Numbered from the stretch's first letter, positions 42,082 through 52,980 are shown. The stretch is 64,000 bases of DNA from Maritimibacter harenae (GCF_009882975.1 NZ_WTUX01000002.1:68489-132488), one strand, 5' to 3'. Program-made: numbers and translations. Notes: generated by a model not told the origin, from the sequence alone.

Positions 42082-43452
42082 ATGAAAAAGACGCTCATCG
42101 CATTCGCCGCCTCCACCGCGCTGACCAGCCCGGCGCTGGCCGAGATGCTGGACCTGGAGAAGGACGTTCTCACCTTCGGCTTCATCAAGCTCACCGACAT
42201 GGCGCCGCTCGCGGTGGCCTACGAGCAGGGCTTCTTCGACGACGAGGGGCTCTTCGTCACGCTGGAAGCCCAGGCCAACTGGAAGGTGCTGCTGGACGGC
42301 GTCATCTCCGGCACGCTCGACGGCGCGCACATGCTGGCGGGTCAGCCGCTGGCCGCGACGATCGGCTACGGGACCGAGGCGCACATCGTCACGCCCTTCT
42401 CGATGGACCTGAACGGCAACGGCATCACCGTGTCGAACGAGGTCTGGGAGATGATGAAGCCGGGCCTGCCGATGAACGAGGACGGGCTGCCGGAGCACCC
42501 CATTTCCGCCTCCCACCTCAAGCCGGTGATCGAGGAATTCAACAGCCAGGGCAAACCCTTCAACATGGGCATGGTCTTCCCGGTCTCGACCCATAATTAC
42601 GAACTGCGCTACTGGCTCGCCGCCGGCGGGATCGAACCGGGCTACTACTCGCCCGAGGACGTGACCGGGCAGATCGGCGCGGAAGCGTTCCTCTCTGTCA
42701 CCCCGCCGCCCCAGATGCCCGCCACGCTCGAGGCCGGGACGATCTCGGGCTACTGCGTGGGCGAGCCGTGGAACCAGCAGGCGGTGTTCAAGGGGATCGG
42801 CGTGCCGGTCATCACCGATTACGAGCTTTGGAAGAACAACCCGGAGAAGGTCTTCGGCATCACCGCCGAGTTCGCCGAGGAATACCCCAACACGACGCTC
42901 GCCGTGACCAAGGCGCTGATCCGCGCGGCCATGTGGCTGGACGAGAACGACAACGCCAACCGTGAAGAGGCGGTCGAGATCCTGTCGCGCCCGGAATACG
43001 TGGGCGCCGACTACGAGGTCATCGCCAATTCGATGACCGGCACCTTCGAATACGAGAAGGGCGACACCCGCCCGGTGCCCGACTTCAACGTCTTCTTCCG
43101 CTACAACGCGACCTATCCCTACTACTCCGACGCCGTCTGGTACCTGACGCAGATGCGCCGTTGGGGCCAGATCGCCGAAGCCAAGCCCGACAGCTGGTAC
43201 GACGAGGTCGCGCGCTCGGTCTACAAGCCGGGGATCTTCATGGAGGCCGCCGCGCTGCTGATCGAGGAAGGCCATGCCACCCCCGACATGTTCCCCGGCG
43301 CGGATGAGGACGGCTACAAGGCGCCGACCCCGGCCGAGGACATCATCGACGGCATCCCCTTCGATGGCACGCAGCCCAATGCCTATCTCGACAGCCTGCC
43401 GATCGGCCTGAAGGGCGACCAGCGCGTCGTCGGCAACGAGATCCAGGGCTGA
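42082..43452 (+). CDS. nrtA: nitrate/nitrite ABC transporter binding protein
   Basis: 456 residues, NrtA family. A Sec signal peptide ([20 protein letters not shown]) is followed by [23 protein letters not shown]. The ligand-site region is [26 protein letters not shown]. It is the first structural gene behind the ANTAR-type leader and starts the order nrtA-nrtB-nrtCD-nirB-nirD-nasA. It captures nitrate in the periplasm. A very stable hairpin follows the stop. Confidence 0.94.
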   Translation: MKKTLIAFAASTALTSPALAEMLDLEKDVLTFGFIKLTDMAPLAVAYEQGFFDDEGLFVTLEAQANWKVLLDGVISGTLDGAHMLAGQPLAATIGYGTEAHIVTPFSMDLNGNGITVSNEVWEMMKPGLPMNEDGLPEHPISASHLKPVIEEFNSQGKPFNMGMVFPVSTHNYELRYWLAAGGIEPGYYSPEDVTGQIGAEAFLSVTPPPQMPATLEAGTISGYCVGEPWNQQAVFKGIGVPVITDYELWKNNPEKVFGITAEFAEEYPNTTLAVTKALIRAAMWLDENDNANREEAVEILSRPEYVGADYEVIANSMTGTFEYEKGDTRPVPDFNVFFRYNATYPYYSDAVWYLTQMRRWGQIAEAKPDSWYDEVARSVYKPGIFMEAAALLIEEGHATPDMFPGADEDGYKAPTPAEDIIDGIPFDGTQPNAYLDSLPIGLKGDQRVVGNEIQG

Positions 43453-43457
43453 CACGC

Positions 43458-43504
43458 CGCTCCTCCGCCCACCCGAGCGACATCGCTCGACGGGCGGAGG
43501 AGCG
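43458..43504 (+). terminator. intercistronic hairpin after nrtA
   Basis: 13-bp perfect outer stem CGCTCCTCCGCCC / GGGCGGAGGAGCG, with a second inner stem GAGCG/CGCTC. It has no T-tract and is probably an mRNA stabiliser or partial terminator that raises nrtA product over downstream genes. Confidence 0.7.
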
Positions 43505-43532
43505 CCCCATCCATTCCACCGAGGACGTGACC

Positions 43533-44609
43533 ATGACCACCGTCGATCCCAATTTCGCGGATGCCGAGACCCGCAAGGCCCGGCGCTTTACCCGCATCAA
43601 CAAGGCCGACTCCTACTTCCGGGTCCTCGGCCTCGCCTGGATCACACCGATCCTGAAAGCCATCGCCGGCGACAACCCGAAGGCGCAGATGAAGGACCTG
43701 TGGCGCCTGCTGGGCGTGCCGCTTCTGGCCATCGCCGCGTTCCTGCTCCTGTGGGGCACGCTGGCCCCGCGCGTGCAGACCTCGCTCGGCGCCATTCCCG
43801 GCCCCGCCGCGGTCTGGACCGAGGTCGTGAGCCTGCACCAGGACGCCGTGGACAAGGCCGCAAAGGAGGCCGACCACCTGGCCCGCGTCGAGGCGCGCAA
43901 CGAACGCATGCTCGAGCAGGGCCGCCCCGAGGACGTGCGCGACATCCCGTTCACCGGGGCGCCGAGCTACTACGACCAGATCTGGACCTCGATCCAGACC
44001 GTGTTCTTCGGCTTCCTGATCGGTTCGCTCATCGCCATTCCGCTGGGCATCGTCGCGGGGCTCTCGCCCACCGCGAACGCCGCGATCAATCCGCTCGTGC
44101 AGATCTTCAAGCCCGTGAGCCCGCTGGCCTGGCTGCCGATCGTGACGATGATCGTCTCCGCCGTCGCCGCCTCGGGCACCGAGGGGCTTCTGCCCAAGAG
44201 CTTCATCATCTCGGCGATCACCGTGACGCTCTGTTCGCTCTGGCCGACGCTCATCAACACCGCGCTGGGCGTGTCCTCGATCGACAAGGATCTCGTCTCG
44301 GTCTCGAAGGTGCTCAAGATGAACACGCGCACGAAGATCACCAAGCTGGTGCTGCCCTCTGCGCTCCCGCTCATCTTCACCGGTCTGCGCCTGAGCCTCG
44401 GCGTCGGCTGGATGGTCCTGATCGCGGCCGAGATGCTCGCCCAGAACCCCGGTCTCGGCAAGTTCGTCTGGGACGAGTTCCAGAACGGCTCCAGCCAGTC
44501 GCTCGCCCGGATCATGGTCGCCGTCTTCACCATCGGGATCATCGGCTTCCTGCTCGACCGGGTGATGTACGCGCTGCAATCCGCCTTCACCTTCTCGAAC
44601 AACCGGTGA
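43533..44609 (+). CDS. nrtB: nitrate ABC transporter permease
   Basis: 358 residues. A cytoplasmic N-terminal stretch with a first membrane segment ([19 protein letters not shown]) leads into a charged helical region and then the usual permease core. The EAA-type loop is in [26 protein letters not shown] 43533 is preferred over the in-frame GTG at 43527. The N-terminal part before the core is longer than in many NrtB proteins and includes a long charged insert between the first and second membrane segments. Confidence 0.9.
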   Translation: MTTVDPNFADAETRKARRFTRINKADSYFRVLGLAWITPILKAIAGDNPKAQMKDLWRLLGVPLLAIAAFLLLWGTLAPRVQTSLGAIPGPAAVWTEVVSLHQDAVDKAAKEADHLARVEARNERMLEQGRPEDVRDIPFTGAPSYYDQIWTSIQTVFFGFLIGSLIAIPLGIVAGLSPTANAAINPLVQIFKPVSPLAWLPIVTMIVSAVAASGTEGLLPKSFIISAITVTLCSLWPTLINTALGVSSIDKDLVSVSKVLKMNTRTKITKLVLPSALPLIFTGLRLSLGVGWMVLIAAEMLAQNPGLGKFVWDEFQNGSSQSLARIMVAVFTIGIIGFLLDRVMYALQSAFTFSNNR

Positions 44610-44614
44610 GCCCC

Positions 44615-46306
44615 ATGTCAGTCATCGAATTCAAGAACGTCTCCAAGAGCTTCGGCGAAGGGGTGCACGAAACCCCGGTGCTGCGCGACGTCGACCTGAG
44701 CGTGGAGGAGGGCGAGTTCCTGGTGCTCCTGGGCTTCTCGGGCACCGGCAAGACCACCCTCATCAACCTGATGGCCGGCCTGGAATTCCCGACGAAGGGC
44801 GAGGCCCGCTTCAAGGGCCGGCCGATCGACGGCCCCGGACCGGAGCGCGGCGTGATCTTCCAGAGCTATTCGCTCATGCCGTGGCTCACGGTGCACGGCA
44901 ACGTCATGCTGGCGCTGGAATCGGTCTTCCCGAAAATGCCCCGCGCGGAGAAGGAGGCGACCGTCGCGAAATACGTCGAGATGGTCGGGCTGACCCACGC
45001 CGTCGGGCGCCGCCCGGCCGAGCTGTCGGGGGGCATGCGCCAGCGGGTCAACGTGGCCCGCGCGCTCGCCATGAACCCCGAGGTCCTGCTGCTGGACGAG
45101 CCGCTGTCGGCGCTCGACGCGCTGACGCGGGCCAACCTCGGCGACGAGATCGAACAGATCTGGAACCGCGACAAGAAGACCTGCGTGCTCATCACCAACG
45201 ACGTGGACGAGGCCATCCTGCTCGCCGACCGGATCATCGCGCTGAACCCGGACGGGACGCTCGGAGAGGCGTTCGAGGTGGGGCTGGCGCGGCCGCGCGA
45301 CCGGTCGGCCATGAACCACGACGAGACGTTCAAGGCGCTGCGCGCGCAGGTGACGAATTACCTGATGGACGTGGGGATCGAGGCCAAGGTCGAGGGCACC
45401 CGCGAGCTGCCCAACGTCACGGCGATCCACGACACGCCGGAGCTGCCCACCGCCCAGGCGAAGGCGGCCGCCTCGAAGATCGAGGACCGGTACCTGGAGT
45501 TCTCCAAGGTCCACAAGGTCTACCCGACCCCCAAGGGGCCGCTCACCGTGGTCGAGGATTTCGACCTCATGATGAAGAAGGGCGAGTTCATCTCGCTCAT
45601 CGGGCACTCGGGCTGCGGCAAGTCGACGGTGCTCACCATGACCGCCGGGCTCAACGCGATCTCCAAGGGCGGGATCGTGCTGGACGGCAAGGAGGTGGTG
45701 GAGGCCGACCCGGAACGCGCGGTCGTGTTCCAGTCGCCAAACCTCTTCCCGTGGCTCACCGCGAAGGAGAACGTCGCGATCGGGGTCGACAAGGTCTATC
45801 CGAAAGCCAGCCAGGCCGAGCGTCAGGACGTGGTGGAATACTACCTCGAACGGGTGGGGCTGGGCGACGCGATGGACAAGTCCGCCGCCGACATGTCGAA
45901 CGGCATGAAGCAGCGGGTGGGCATCGCACGGGCCTTCGCCCTGTCGCCCAAGCTCCTGCTGCTCGACGAGCCGTTCGGGATGCTCGACAGCCTGACGCGC
46001 TGGGAGCTCCAGGAAGTCCTCATGGAAGTCTGGAGCCGCACCAAGGTCACCGCGATCTGCGTCACCCACGACGTGGACGAGGCGATCCTGCTGGCCGACC
46101 GCGTGGTGATGATGACCAACGGGCCGCAGGCCACGATCGGCAAGATCACCAACGTCGACCTGCCGCGCCCGCGCACCCGCAAGGCGCTGCTCGAACATCC
46201 CGATTACTACCACTACCGCGAGGAGGTCCTGGGCTTCCTCGACGAATACGAACACGGCGCCACGCCCAAGGCGAAACCGGCGCCCAAAGCGATAGCCGCG
46301 GAGTGA
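44615..46306 (+). CDS. nrtCD: fused two-domain nitrate ABC transporter ATPase (NrtCD-like)
   Basis: 563 residues with two complete ABC ATPase domains. Domain 1 (about 1-255) has Walker [10 protein letters not shown], signature LSGGMRQR, Walker [12 protein letters not shown] and, at the switch position, Asn195 instead of His (ITNDVDEA). Domain 2 (about 292-540) has GHSGCGKST, an altered signature MSNGMKQR and an intact switch His (VTHDVDEA). In cyanobacteria NrtC and NrtD are separate, and NrtC carries an extra binding-protein-like domain; here the second half is an ATPase instead. The changes would leave one composite ATP site canonical and one degenerate. The symbol is descriptive. ATG 44615 starts 5 bp after nrtB. 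Confidence 0.9.
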   Translation: MSVIEFKNVSKSFGEGVHETPVLRDVDLSVEEGEFLVLLGFSGTGKTTLINLMAGLEFPTKGEARFKGRPIDGPGPERGVIFQSYSLMPWLTVHGNVMLALESVFPKMPRAEKEATVAKYVEMVGLTHAVGRRPAELSGGMRQRVNVARALAMNPEVLLLDEPLSALDALTRANLGDEIEQIWNRDKKTCVLITNDVDEAILLADRIIALNPDGTLGEAFEVGLARPRDRSAMNHDETFKALRAQVTNYLMDVGIEAKVEGTRELPNVTAIHDTPELPTAQAKAAASKIEDRYLEFSKVHKVYPTPKGPLTVVEDFDLMMKKGEFISLIGHSGCGKSTVLTMTAGLNAISKGGIVLDGKEVVEADPERAVVFQSPNLFPWLTAKENVAIGVDKVYPKASQAERQDVVEYYLERVGLGDAMDKSAADMSNGMKQRVGIARAFALSPKLLLLDEPFGMLDSLTRWELQEVLMEVWSRTKVTAICVTHDVDEAILLADRVVMMTNGPQATIGKITNVDLPRPRTRKALLEHPDYYHYREEVLGFLDEYEHGATPKAKPAPKAIAAE

Positions 46307-46311
46307 AAGCC

Positions 46312-48744
46312 ATGACGCAGAAACTCGTTGTCATCGGGGCCGGTATGGCCTCGGGCCGGATGCTGGAGCATCTCTTCGATGCCGATCCCGACGCCTATGA
46401 CGTCACCCTGTTCAACGCCGAGCCGCGCGGGAACTACAACCGGCTGATGCTGTCGCCGGTCCTGTCGGGCGACAAGACCTACGACGAGATCGTCACCCAC
46501 GATGCCGACTGGTACGCCGCGAACGGCGTGACCTGCCGCTTCGGCGAGCGCGTGGTCGAGATCGACCGCGCGCGAAAGGTGGTCGTCGGCGAGCAGGGCG
46601 AAGTGCCCTACGACAAGCTCGTTCTCGGCACCGGGTCGAACCCGTTCATGATCCCGCTGCCGGGCCATGACCTCGAGGGCGTGATCCCCTACCGCGATCT
46701 CGAGGACACGCAGGCCATGATGGGTCTGGGCGATACGCCGGGCGCAAGGGCCGTGGTCATCGGCGGGGGTCTCCTGGGGCTCGAGGCGGCGGCCGGCATG
46801 GCCGCGCGCGGCATCGACGTGGCGGTCGTGCACATCATGGGCCACCTGATGGAGCGCCAGCTCGACGAGGCGGCCGGATACCTCCTGCGCAAATCGCTCG
46901 CGGACAAGGGTATCACGGTCATGTGCCAGGCGAACTCGAAGGAGATCGTCGGCGAGAACGGGCGGGTGAAGGCGCTCAGGCTCGACGACGGCACGGAACT
47001 GCCCTGTGATCTTCTCGTCATGGCGGTCGGCATCCGGCCCAACATCAAGCTGGCCGAGACGGCCGGGCTTGCCACGGGCAAGGGCATCCACGTGGACGAC
47101 CGGATGATCACCTCGGACGCGGACGTGCTCGCGCTGGGCGAATGCGTCGAACACCGCGGGGCGATCTTCGGCCTCGTCGCGCCGCTCTACGACCAGGCGA
47201 AGGTGCTGGCCAGCACGCTGCTCGGCGAAGAGGCGGCGTTCGTGAACAAGGAGGTGTCCACCAAGCTGAAGGTCACTGGCTGCGACCTGTTCAGCGCGGG
47301 CGACTTCGCCGAGGGCGAGGGGCGCGAGGACATCGTCTTCCGCGACCCGGCGCGCGGCGTCTACAAGCGGCTCGTGCTGCAGGACAACCGGATCGTCGGG
47401 GCCGTCATGTACGGCGACACGGCGGATGGCGCGTGGTTCTACAACCACATCAAGGAAGGCACCGATGTCGCCGACATGCGCGACACGCTGATCTTCGGCC
47501 CGGCATTCCAGGGGGGCGGCACCGCGGACCCTTTGGCAGCCGTTGCAGCCTTGCCGGATGATGCGGAAATCTGCGGCTGCAACGGCGTTTGCAAAGGCAC
47601 CATCGTCGAAGCGATCGAGGGCGGGGCAGTGGACCTGGGCGCCGTGCGCGCCACGACCAAGGCGTCGAATTCCTGCGGGACCTGCACCGGGCTTGTCGAG
47701 CAGGTGCTGGCCGTAACGCTGGGCGACGATTTCGCCATGCCCGCGGCGCAACCCGTCTGCGGCTGCACCGATCTCACCCACGAGGACGTGCGCCGGCTCA
47801 TCAAGTCGCAGGAGCTGAAATCGCAGCCCGCGGTCTGGCAGGAGCTGGGGTGGAAGACCCCGAACGGCTGCCACGTCTGCCGCCCGGCGGTGAATTTCTA
47901 CCTGTTGGCCGACTGGCCGCTCGACTACATGGACGACCCGCAAAGCCGTTTCGTGAACGAGCGCAACCACGCCAACATCCAGAAGGACGGCACCTATTCC
48001 GTCATGCCCCGCATGTGGGGCGGGATGACCGATGCGGCCGAACTGCGCGCCATCGCGGATGCCGCCGACAAGTACGGCGCGGCGGTCAAGGTGACGGGCG
48101 GTCAGCGCATCGACCTTCTGGGCGTGCAGAAAGAGGACCTGCCGGACATCTGGCGCGACCTCAACGCTGCCGGGATGGTCTCGGGCCACGCCTATTCCAA
48201 GGGCCTGCGCACGGTGAAGACCTGCGTGGGCAAGGACTGGTGCCGGTTCGGGACGCAGGACAGCACCGGGCTGGGCATCCGGCTCGAGAAGCTCCTTTGG
48301 GGGTCGTGGACGCCGCACAAGGTCAAGCTCGGCGTCTCGGGCTGCCCGAGGAACTGCGCCGAGGCGACCTGTAAGGACGTGGGCGTCGTCTGCGTCGACA
48401 GCGGCTACCAGGTGTCCGTCGCGGGGGCCGCCGGCATGGAGGTGAAGGAGACCGAGCCTCTGGTGAACGTGACCACCGAAGACGAGGTGGTCGAATGGGT
48501 CACCGCCTTCATCCAGCTCTACCGCGAACAGGCCAAGTACCTCGACCGCCCCTACAAGTGGGTTGCCAAGGTCGGGCTCGACTGGGTGCAGGAGACGTTG
48601 GGCGACCGGGCGGAACGCGCCGCGCTCGTCGAGCGCTTCGAGATCTCGCAATCGGTCTATCGCACCGACCCCTGGGCGGCGGAGGTCGCCAAGTCCGAGC
48701 GCTACGCGCCGCTCGCAAATCTCATGCTGGAGGCTGCGGAATGA
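46312..48744 (+). CDS. nirB: assimilatory nitrite reductase [NAD(P)H] large subunit
   Basis: 810 residues, full length. The N-terminal FAD/NAD-binding part has LVVIGAGMASGRMLEHL and AVVIGGGLLGLEAAAGM. Two BFD-like [2Fe-2S] regions carry CGCNGVCKG...CGTCTG and CGCTD...CHVC. The C-terminal nitrite/sulfite reductase ferredoxin half-domain and siroheme-[4Fe-4S] ligands are in TCVGKDWCRFG and GVSGCPRNCAEATCKD. It reduces nitrite to ammonium in the cytoplasm. The next gene, nirD, overlaps by four bases. The large open frame extending upstream overlaps nrtCD and is not coding there. Confidence 0.95.
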   Translation: MTQKLVVIGAGMASGRMLEHLFDADPDAYDVTLFNAEPRGNYNRLMLSPVLSGDKTYDEIVTHDADWYAANGVTCRFGERVVEIDRARKVVVGEQGEVPYDKLVLGTGSNPFMIPLPGHDLEGVIPYRDLEDTQAMMGLGDTPGARAVVIGGGLLGLEAAAGMAARGIDVAVVHIMGHLMERQLDEAAGYLLRKSLADKGITVMCQANSKEIVGENGRVKALRLDDGTELPCDLLVMAVGIRPNIKLAETAGLATGKGIHVDDRMITSDADVLALGECVEHRGAIFGLVAPLYDQAKVLASTLLGEEAAFVNKEVSTKLKVTGCDLFSAGDFAEGEGREDIVFRDPARGVYKRLVLQDNRIVGAVMYGDTADGAWFYNHIKEGTDVADMRDTLIFGPAFQGGGTADPLAAVAALPDDAEICGCNGVCKGTIVEAIEGGAVDLGAVRATTKASNSCGTCTGLVEQVLAVTLGDDFAMPAAQPVCGCTDLTHEDVRRLIKSQELKSQPAVWQELGWKTPNGCHVCRPAVNFYLLADWPLDYMDDPQSRFVNERNHANIQKDGTYSVMPRMWGGMTDAAELRAIADAADKYGAAVKVTGGQRIDLLGVQKEDLPDIWRDLNAAGMVSGHAYSKGLRTVKTCVGKDWCRFGTQDSTGLGIRLEKLLWGSWTPHKVKLGVSGCPRNCAEATCKDVGVVCVDSGYQVSVAGAAGMEVKETEPLVNVTTEDEVVEWVTAFIQLYREQAKYLDRPYKWVAKVGLDWVQETLGDRAERAALVERFEISQSVYRTDPWAAEVAKSERYAPLANLMLEAAE

Positions 48745-49073
48745 ACTGGATCGACATCGGCCATATCGACGACATCCCGGAACGCGGCGCACGGTTGGTG
48801 AAAACCCGCGCGGGCTGCGTCGCGGTCTTCCGCACCGGCGCCGACGAGGTCTTCGCGGCCTCCGACAGCTGCCCCCACAAGGGCGGGCCACTGTCCGAGG
48901 GGATCGTGCACGGCCGCCACGTGACCTGTCCGCTCCACAACTGGGTCTTCAGCCTCGAGACCGGCGAAGCCCAGGGCGCCGACGAGGGCCGCATCGCGAC
49001 CTACCCGATCCGGGTGGAGGAGGGGCGCCTGCTCCTCGATGCGGCCGAGCTCGCGGCGCGGAGCGCGGCCTGA
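48741..49073 (+). CDS. nirD: nitrite reductase small subunit (Rieske-type)
   Basis: 110 residues with Rieske [2Fe-2S] ligands visible as CPHKGGPLSEG and CPLHNW. Some NirD proteins lack these Cys/His pairs; this one keeps all four. It pairs with NirB. Start ATG 48741 overlaps the nirB stop and the last base of its stop is the first base of the nasA start. Confidence 0.93.
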   Translation: MNWIDIGHIDDIPERGARLVKTRAGCVAVFRTGADEVFAASDSCPHKGGPLSEGIVHGRHVTCPLHNWVFSLETGEAQGADEGRIATYPIRVEEGRLLLDAAELAARSAA

Positions 49074-51703
49074 TGGCGACCGGCGACGGGACAGCCATTC
49101 GCTCGACCTGCCCCTATTGCGGGGTGGGCTGCGGCGTGCTTCTGCGCCCGGACGGGCAGGGCGGGCTCGACGTGACGGGCGACCCCGATCACCCCGCGAA
49201 CCGGGGACGGCTCTGCTCCAAGGGTTCGGCACTGGGCGAAACGCTGGGGATGGAAGGCCGGCTTCTCACCCCGATGATCGGCGGGCAGCCCGCGGACTGG
49301 AACCGTGCGCTCGACACGGTCGCCGCTCGGTTTCGCGACGCGGTCGCCGAACACGGGCCCGACAGCGTCGCGCTCTATGTTTCGGGCCAGATGCTGACCG
49401 AGGATTACTACGTCGCCAACAAGCTCGCCAAGGGGTTCATGGGTACGGCGAACATCGACACGAACTCGCGCCTGTGCATGGCCTCGACCGTGGCGGGACA
49501 TCGGCGGGCCTTCGGGACGGACACGGTGCCGGGCACCTACGAGGACCTGGACGAGGCCGACCTGGTCGTGCTCACCGGTTCCAACCTCGCCTGGTGCCAT
49601 CCGGTCCTCTACCAGCGGATCATCGCGGCGCGCGAGACGCGCGGCACGAAGATCGTCGTGATCGACCCGCGCCGGACGGCCTCCTGCGAGGTGGCCGACC
49701 TCCACCTGCCCATCGCGCCCGGCGCGGACGTGGCCCTGTTCAACGGCCTGCTGGCCGAGGTGGCCCGGCGCGGGCTGATCGACGCGCATTTCGCCCGGAA
49801 CCTTTCGGGGCTCGAGGACACGCTGCGCGCGGCCGGGGCCGATGATCTTGCTGCGACCGGGCTCGGCGAGGACGACCTGCGCGCCTTCTTCGACCTGTGG
49901 TGCGGGACCGAGAAGGTCGTCACGATCTTCAGCCAGGGGGTGAACCAATCGTCCTCCGGCACCGACAAGGTCAATGCGATCCTGAACTGCCACCTCGCCA
50001 CCGGGCGGATCGGCAAGCCGGGGCAGGGGCCCTTCTCGGTGACCGGTCAACCCAACGCGATGGGCGGGCGCGAGGTCGGGGGGCTCGCCAACACGCTGAC
50101 CTGTCACCTCGACCTGGAAAATCCCGCGCACCGCGCGACCGTGCAGGACTTCTGGGACGCCCCGGCGATGCCCGAGGCGGCCGGCCTCAAGGCCGTCGAC
50201 CTGTTCGAGGCCGCGGGCGACGGCCGGATCCAGGCGCTCTGGATCATCCACACCAACCCGGCGGTCACGATGCCGGATGCCGACCGGGTGCGCGACGCCA
50301 TCGCCGCCTGCGATTTCGTCGCCGTCTCCGACGTCACCGGCCACACCGACACGGCCCGGTTGGCCGACGTGCTTCTGCCCGCGGCAGCCTGGGGCGAGAA
50401 ATCCGGCACCGTGACCAATTCGGACCGCACCATCAGCCGCCAACGCGCGGCCGTGCCCGCACCCGCCGGCTGTCGCCCGGACTGGGACATGCTGGCAGAG
50501 GTCGGGCGCCGGATGGGCTGGGCCAATGCCTTCGCCTACGACACCCCGGCGCAGATCTTCCGTGAATACGCGGCCCTGTCCGGCGCGGCCGCGCGACATG
50601 GTCGCGACTTCGATATCTCCGGCCTCGCCACGCTCACTGATGCGCAATACGAGACGCTTTCCCCTGTGCGCTGGCCCGTCTCGACCGGTCGGACCGGCGG
50701 GCGGTTCTTCGGCGACAGCCGCTTCTTCACCCCGGACGGGCGCGGGCGCATGGTCGCGGTCTCGGCGCGCGCACCTGCGGCGGCCCGGGACGACGCGCGG
50801 CCCTTCCGGCTCAACACGGGGCGTATCCGCGACCAGTGGCACACGATGACGCGCACCGCGAAATCCCCGCGCCTGTCCTCGCACCTGCCCGAGCCGTTTC
50901 TCGATATCCACCCGGAAGACGCGGTGCGGCTGGAGCTGTCCGAGGCCGCGCTGGTGCGCGTCGAAAATGCCCGTGGCAGCGCCATCCTGCGCGCCCGCGT
51001 GACCGACAGCGTGCGCCCGGGGCAGGTCTTCGCGCCCATGCACTGGACCGGCGAGACGGCGCCCTCGGCCCGGATCGACGCGCTCGTTCCCCCCGTGGTC
51101 GACCCGGTTTCGGGCCAGCCGGAGAGCAAGGCGGCGACGGTTTCGGTCGCGCCCTTCGCGGCCGCGTGGCATGGCTTCGCGGTCTCAAGCGTCGCGCCGG
51201 ACCCGCGCGCAGACTACTGGGCGCTGTCTCGCAGCCGACAGGGCTACCGGCTCGAGCTGGCCGGGGCGCAGGAACCGGCGGACTGGCTGCGCACGGCCGC
51301 CGACCTGTTCGGCCTCGATCCCGACAAGGCGCAGCATGTCGCGGACCCCGCGCGCGGCGGACACCGGATCGCGTTCTTCAAGGGGGATCGGCTGCTGGCG
51401 GCGCTGTTCGTGGCCCGCGAACCCATGGCACTCGCGCGAGACTGGCTCGCCACCCAGCCGGGCGAAGCCGCGCCGGGCATCCTCGCCGGTCGTGCGCCGG
51501 AGGGGCTGGCGGACCCCGGGCCCGTCGTCTGTTCCTGCTTCTCGGTCGGCGTGAACACGATCGTGGACGCGATCCTCGACCAGCGCCTGACCACCGTCGA
51601 CGAGATCGGCGCGGCCCTCCAGGCCGGCACCAACTGCGGTTCGTGCCGCTCGGAGCTCTCCGATCTGTTGGCCTCGCAATACGTGCAGGCCGCGGCAGAA
51701 TAG
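49073..51703 (+). CDS. nasA: assimilatory nitrate reductase catalytic subunit
   Basis: 876 residues, molybdopterin bis-MGD oxidoreductase. The N-terminal [4Fe-4S] motif is STCPYCGVGCGV...RLCSKG, the family segment NTNSRLCMASTVAGHRRAFG includes the likely Mo-ligand Cys, and the C-terminal molydopterin dinucleotide-binding domain starts near FRLNTGRIRDQWHTMTR. A BFD-like [2Fe-2S] domain ends the protein (VVCSCFSVG...NCGSCRSEL). It reduces nitrate to nitrite in the cytoplasm. It is the last gene of the nas operon. No nasC-type electron-transfer subunit, cysG or moa/mob gene follows. Confidence 0.95.
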   Translation: MATGDGTAIRSTCPYCGVGCGVLLRPDGQGGLDVTGDPDHPANRGRLCSKGSALGETLGMEGRLLTPMIGGQPADWNRALDTVAARFRDAVAEHGPDSVALYVSGQMLTEDYYVANKLAKGFMGTANIDTNSRLCMASTVAGHRRAFGTDTVPGTYEDLDEADLVVLTGSNLAWCHPVLYQRIIAARETRGTKIVVIDPRRTASCEVADLHLPIAPGADVALFNGLLAEVARRGLIDAHFARNLSGLEDTLRAAGADDLAATGLGEDDLRAFFDLWCGTEKVVTIFSQGVNQSSSGTDKVNAILNCHLATGRIGKPGQGPFSVTGQPNAMGGREVGGLANTLTCHLDLENPAHRATVQDFWDAPAMPEAAGLKAVDLFEAAGDGRIQALWIIHTNPAVTMPDADRVRDAIAACDFVAVSDVTGHTDTARLADVLLPAAAWGEKSGTVTNSDRTISRQRAAVPAPAGCRPDWDMLAEVGRRMGWANAFAYDTPAQIFREYAALSGAAARHGRDFDISGLATLTDAQYETLSPVRWPVSTGRTGGRFFGDSRFFTPDGRGRMVAVSARAPAAARDDARPFRLNTGRIRDQWHTMTRTAKSPRLSSHLPEPFLDIHPEDAVRLELSEAALVRVENARGSAILRARVTDSVRPGQVFAPMHWTGETAPSARIDALVPPVVDPVSGQPESKAATVSVAPFAAAWHGFAVSSVAPDPRADYWALSRSRQGYRLELAGAQEPADWLRTAADLFGLDPDKAQHVADPARGGHRIAFFKGDRLLAALFVAREPMALARDWLATQPGEAAPGILAGRAPEGLADPGPVVCSCFSVGVNTIVDAILDQRLTTVDEIGAALQAGTNCGSCRSELSDLLASQYVQAAAE

Positions 51704-51714
51704 CCCAGGCGGCC

Positions 51715-52953
51715 TCAGCCGCGCGTCGCGACCCGTGATTGATACCCGTCGAGCTCACCGACGAGCGCCTTGCCGGTGGGCCGGTCGTTGCGCGCGCAGA
51801 ACTCGGCCCAGACCGTGCTGAAGGGCATGTCCTTCAGCTCTTCGGTCAGCACGAAGCGCGTGGTGAAGTCGAGCGCCGCCTCGGCTTCCTTCAACCGCGC
51901 CTGCGGCATCAGGAGCGCTTCGAGCAGCGCCTTCTGCATGTTGCGCACGCCGATGACCCAGGCCGCGGTGCGGCTGATCGTGGCGTCGAAGAAGTCGAGC
52001 CCGATATGTGTGCGACCCAAGAGATCTGCGAAGACCAGCTCCTGCGCCATGCCCCGGATCGCGTCGTCCAATAGGATCACGTGGTCGCTGTCCCAGCGCA
52101 TCGGGCGGCTCACGTGCAGGAGCAGTTCGTTCACCGACAGCGCGACGGAGGACAGCTTGTCGGCGATGTTCTCGGTCGGGTGGAAATGGCCCATGTCGAG
52201 GCAGAGGAGCGTCCCCTTGCGGATCGCGTAGCCCAGGTAGAATTCGTGGCTGCCCACGGTCATCGCCTCGACCCCGATCCCGAAGAGCTTGCTCTCCACC
52301 GCGTCGCGCAGGTGCGCCGCGTCATGGGCAGGCGCCAACATCTGGTCGAGCGAGGCTTCGAGCCGCTGCCGCGCGGCCATGCGATCGACCGGCATGTCCT
52401 TCGACCCGTCCGGCACCCAGATGTTGTTCACCGCCGCCGTGCCGAGTTCCTCGCCCATCTTCGCGGCGATCTCGCGCGACCGCTTGCCGTGTTCGATCCA
52501 GAAGTCGCGGATGCCCTTGTCGGGATGCGACAGGGTCAGGTTGTCGTCGGCCTTGGCGTGGGCGAAGAACGTCGGGTTGAAGTCGAGCCCGATGCCCTGC
52601 TCGCGGGCCCAGTCGACCCAGGGCGCGAAATGACGGTATTCGATCTCGTCGCGGTCCGGCGTCTCTTCCGTGTCCAGGTAGAAGGCATGGAGGTTCAGGC
52701 GATGCTTGCCGGGGATCATCGAATAGGCGAACTCGAGATCGGCGCGCAGTTCGTCCGGGGTGCGCGCGCGGCCGGGGTGGTTGCCGGTGGCCTGGATGCC
52801 GCCGCCGGAGGCGCCGCTCTGGCCCTCGAACCCCACCACGTCGTCGCCCTGCCAGCAATGCACCGAGATCGGGATGCGGGCCAGCGCCTCCATCGCGGCT
52901 TCAGTGTCGACGCCCCATTCGGCGAACGCGTCCCTGGCGGATTGATAGCTCAT
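51715..52953 (-). CDS. rhaI: L-rhamnose isomerase
   Basis: 412 residues, xylose-isomerase-like TIM barrel, rhizobial RhaI type. Opening VHCWQGDDVVGFEG and KHRLNLHAFYLD match the family. Metal-site acids and His are in KLFGIGVEAMTVGSHEFYLGYA, LCLDMGHFHPTENIADK and DSDHVILLDD. It converts L-rhamnose to L-rhamnulose. Last gene of the minus-strand operon rhaD-lactate dehydrogenase-rhaI. The stop lies 11 bp from the convergent nasA stop with no terminator between. Confidence 0.93.
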   Translation of the reverse strand: MSYQSARDAFAEWGVDTEAAMEALARIPISVHCWQGDDVVGFEGQSGASGGGIQATGNHPGRARTPDELRADLEFAYSMIPGKHRLNLHAFYLDTEETPDRDEIEYRHFAPWVDWAREQGIGLDFNPTFFAHAKADDNLTLSHPDKGIRDFWIEHGKRSREIAAKMGEELGTAAVNNIWVPDGSKDMPVDRMAARQRLEASLDQMLAPAHDAAHLRDAVESKLFGIGVEAMTVGSHEFYLGYAIRKGTLLCLDMGHFHPTENIADKLSSVALSVNELLLHVSRPMRWDSDHVILLDDAIRGMAQELVFADLLGRTHIGLDFFDATISRTAAWVIGVRNMQKALLEALLMPQARLKEAEAALDFTTRFVLTEELKDMPFSTVWAEFCARNDRPTGKALVGELDGYQSRVATRG

Positions 52954-52980
52954 TCTTCCTCCCTGCCGGCGATCCGGCGT

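Noticed and set aside
42881-46311. Large alternative open frames overlapping nrtB, nrtCD and nirB, including those on the minus strand
   Set aside because: Long open frames on all strands are expected in GC-rich coding DNA. These lack ribosome-binding sites and family motifs and lie over strongly supported genes.
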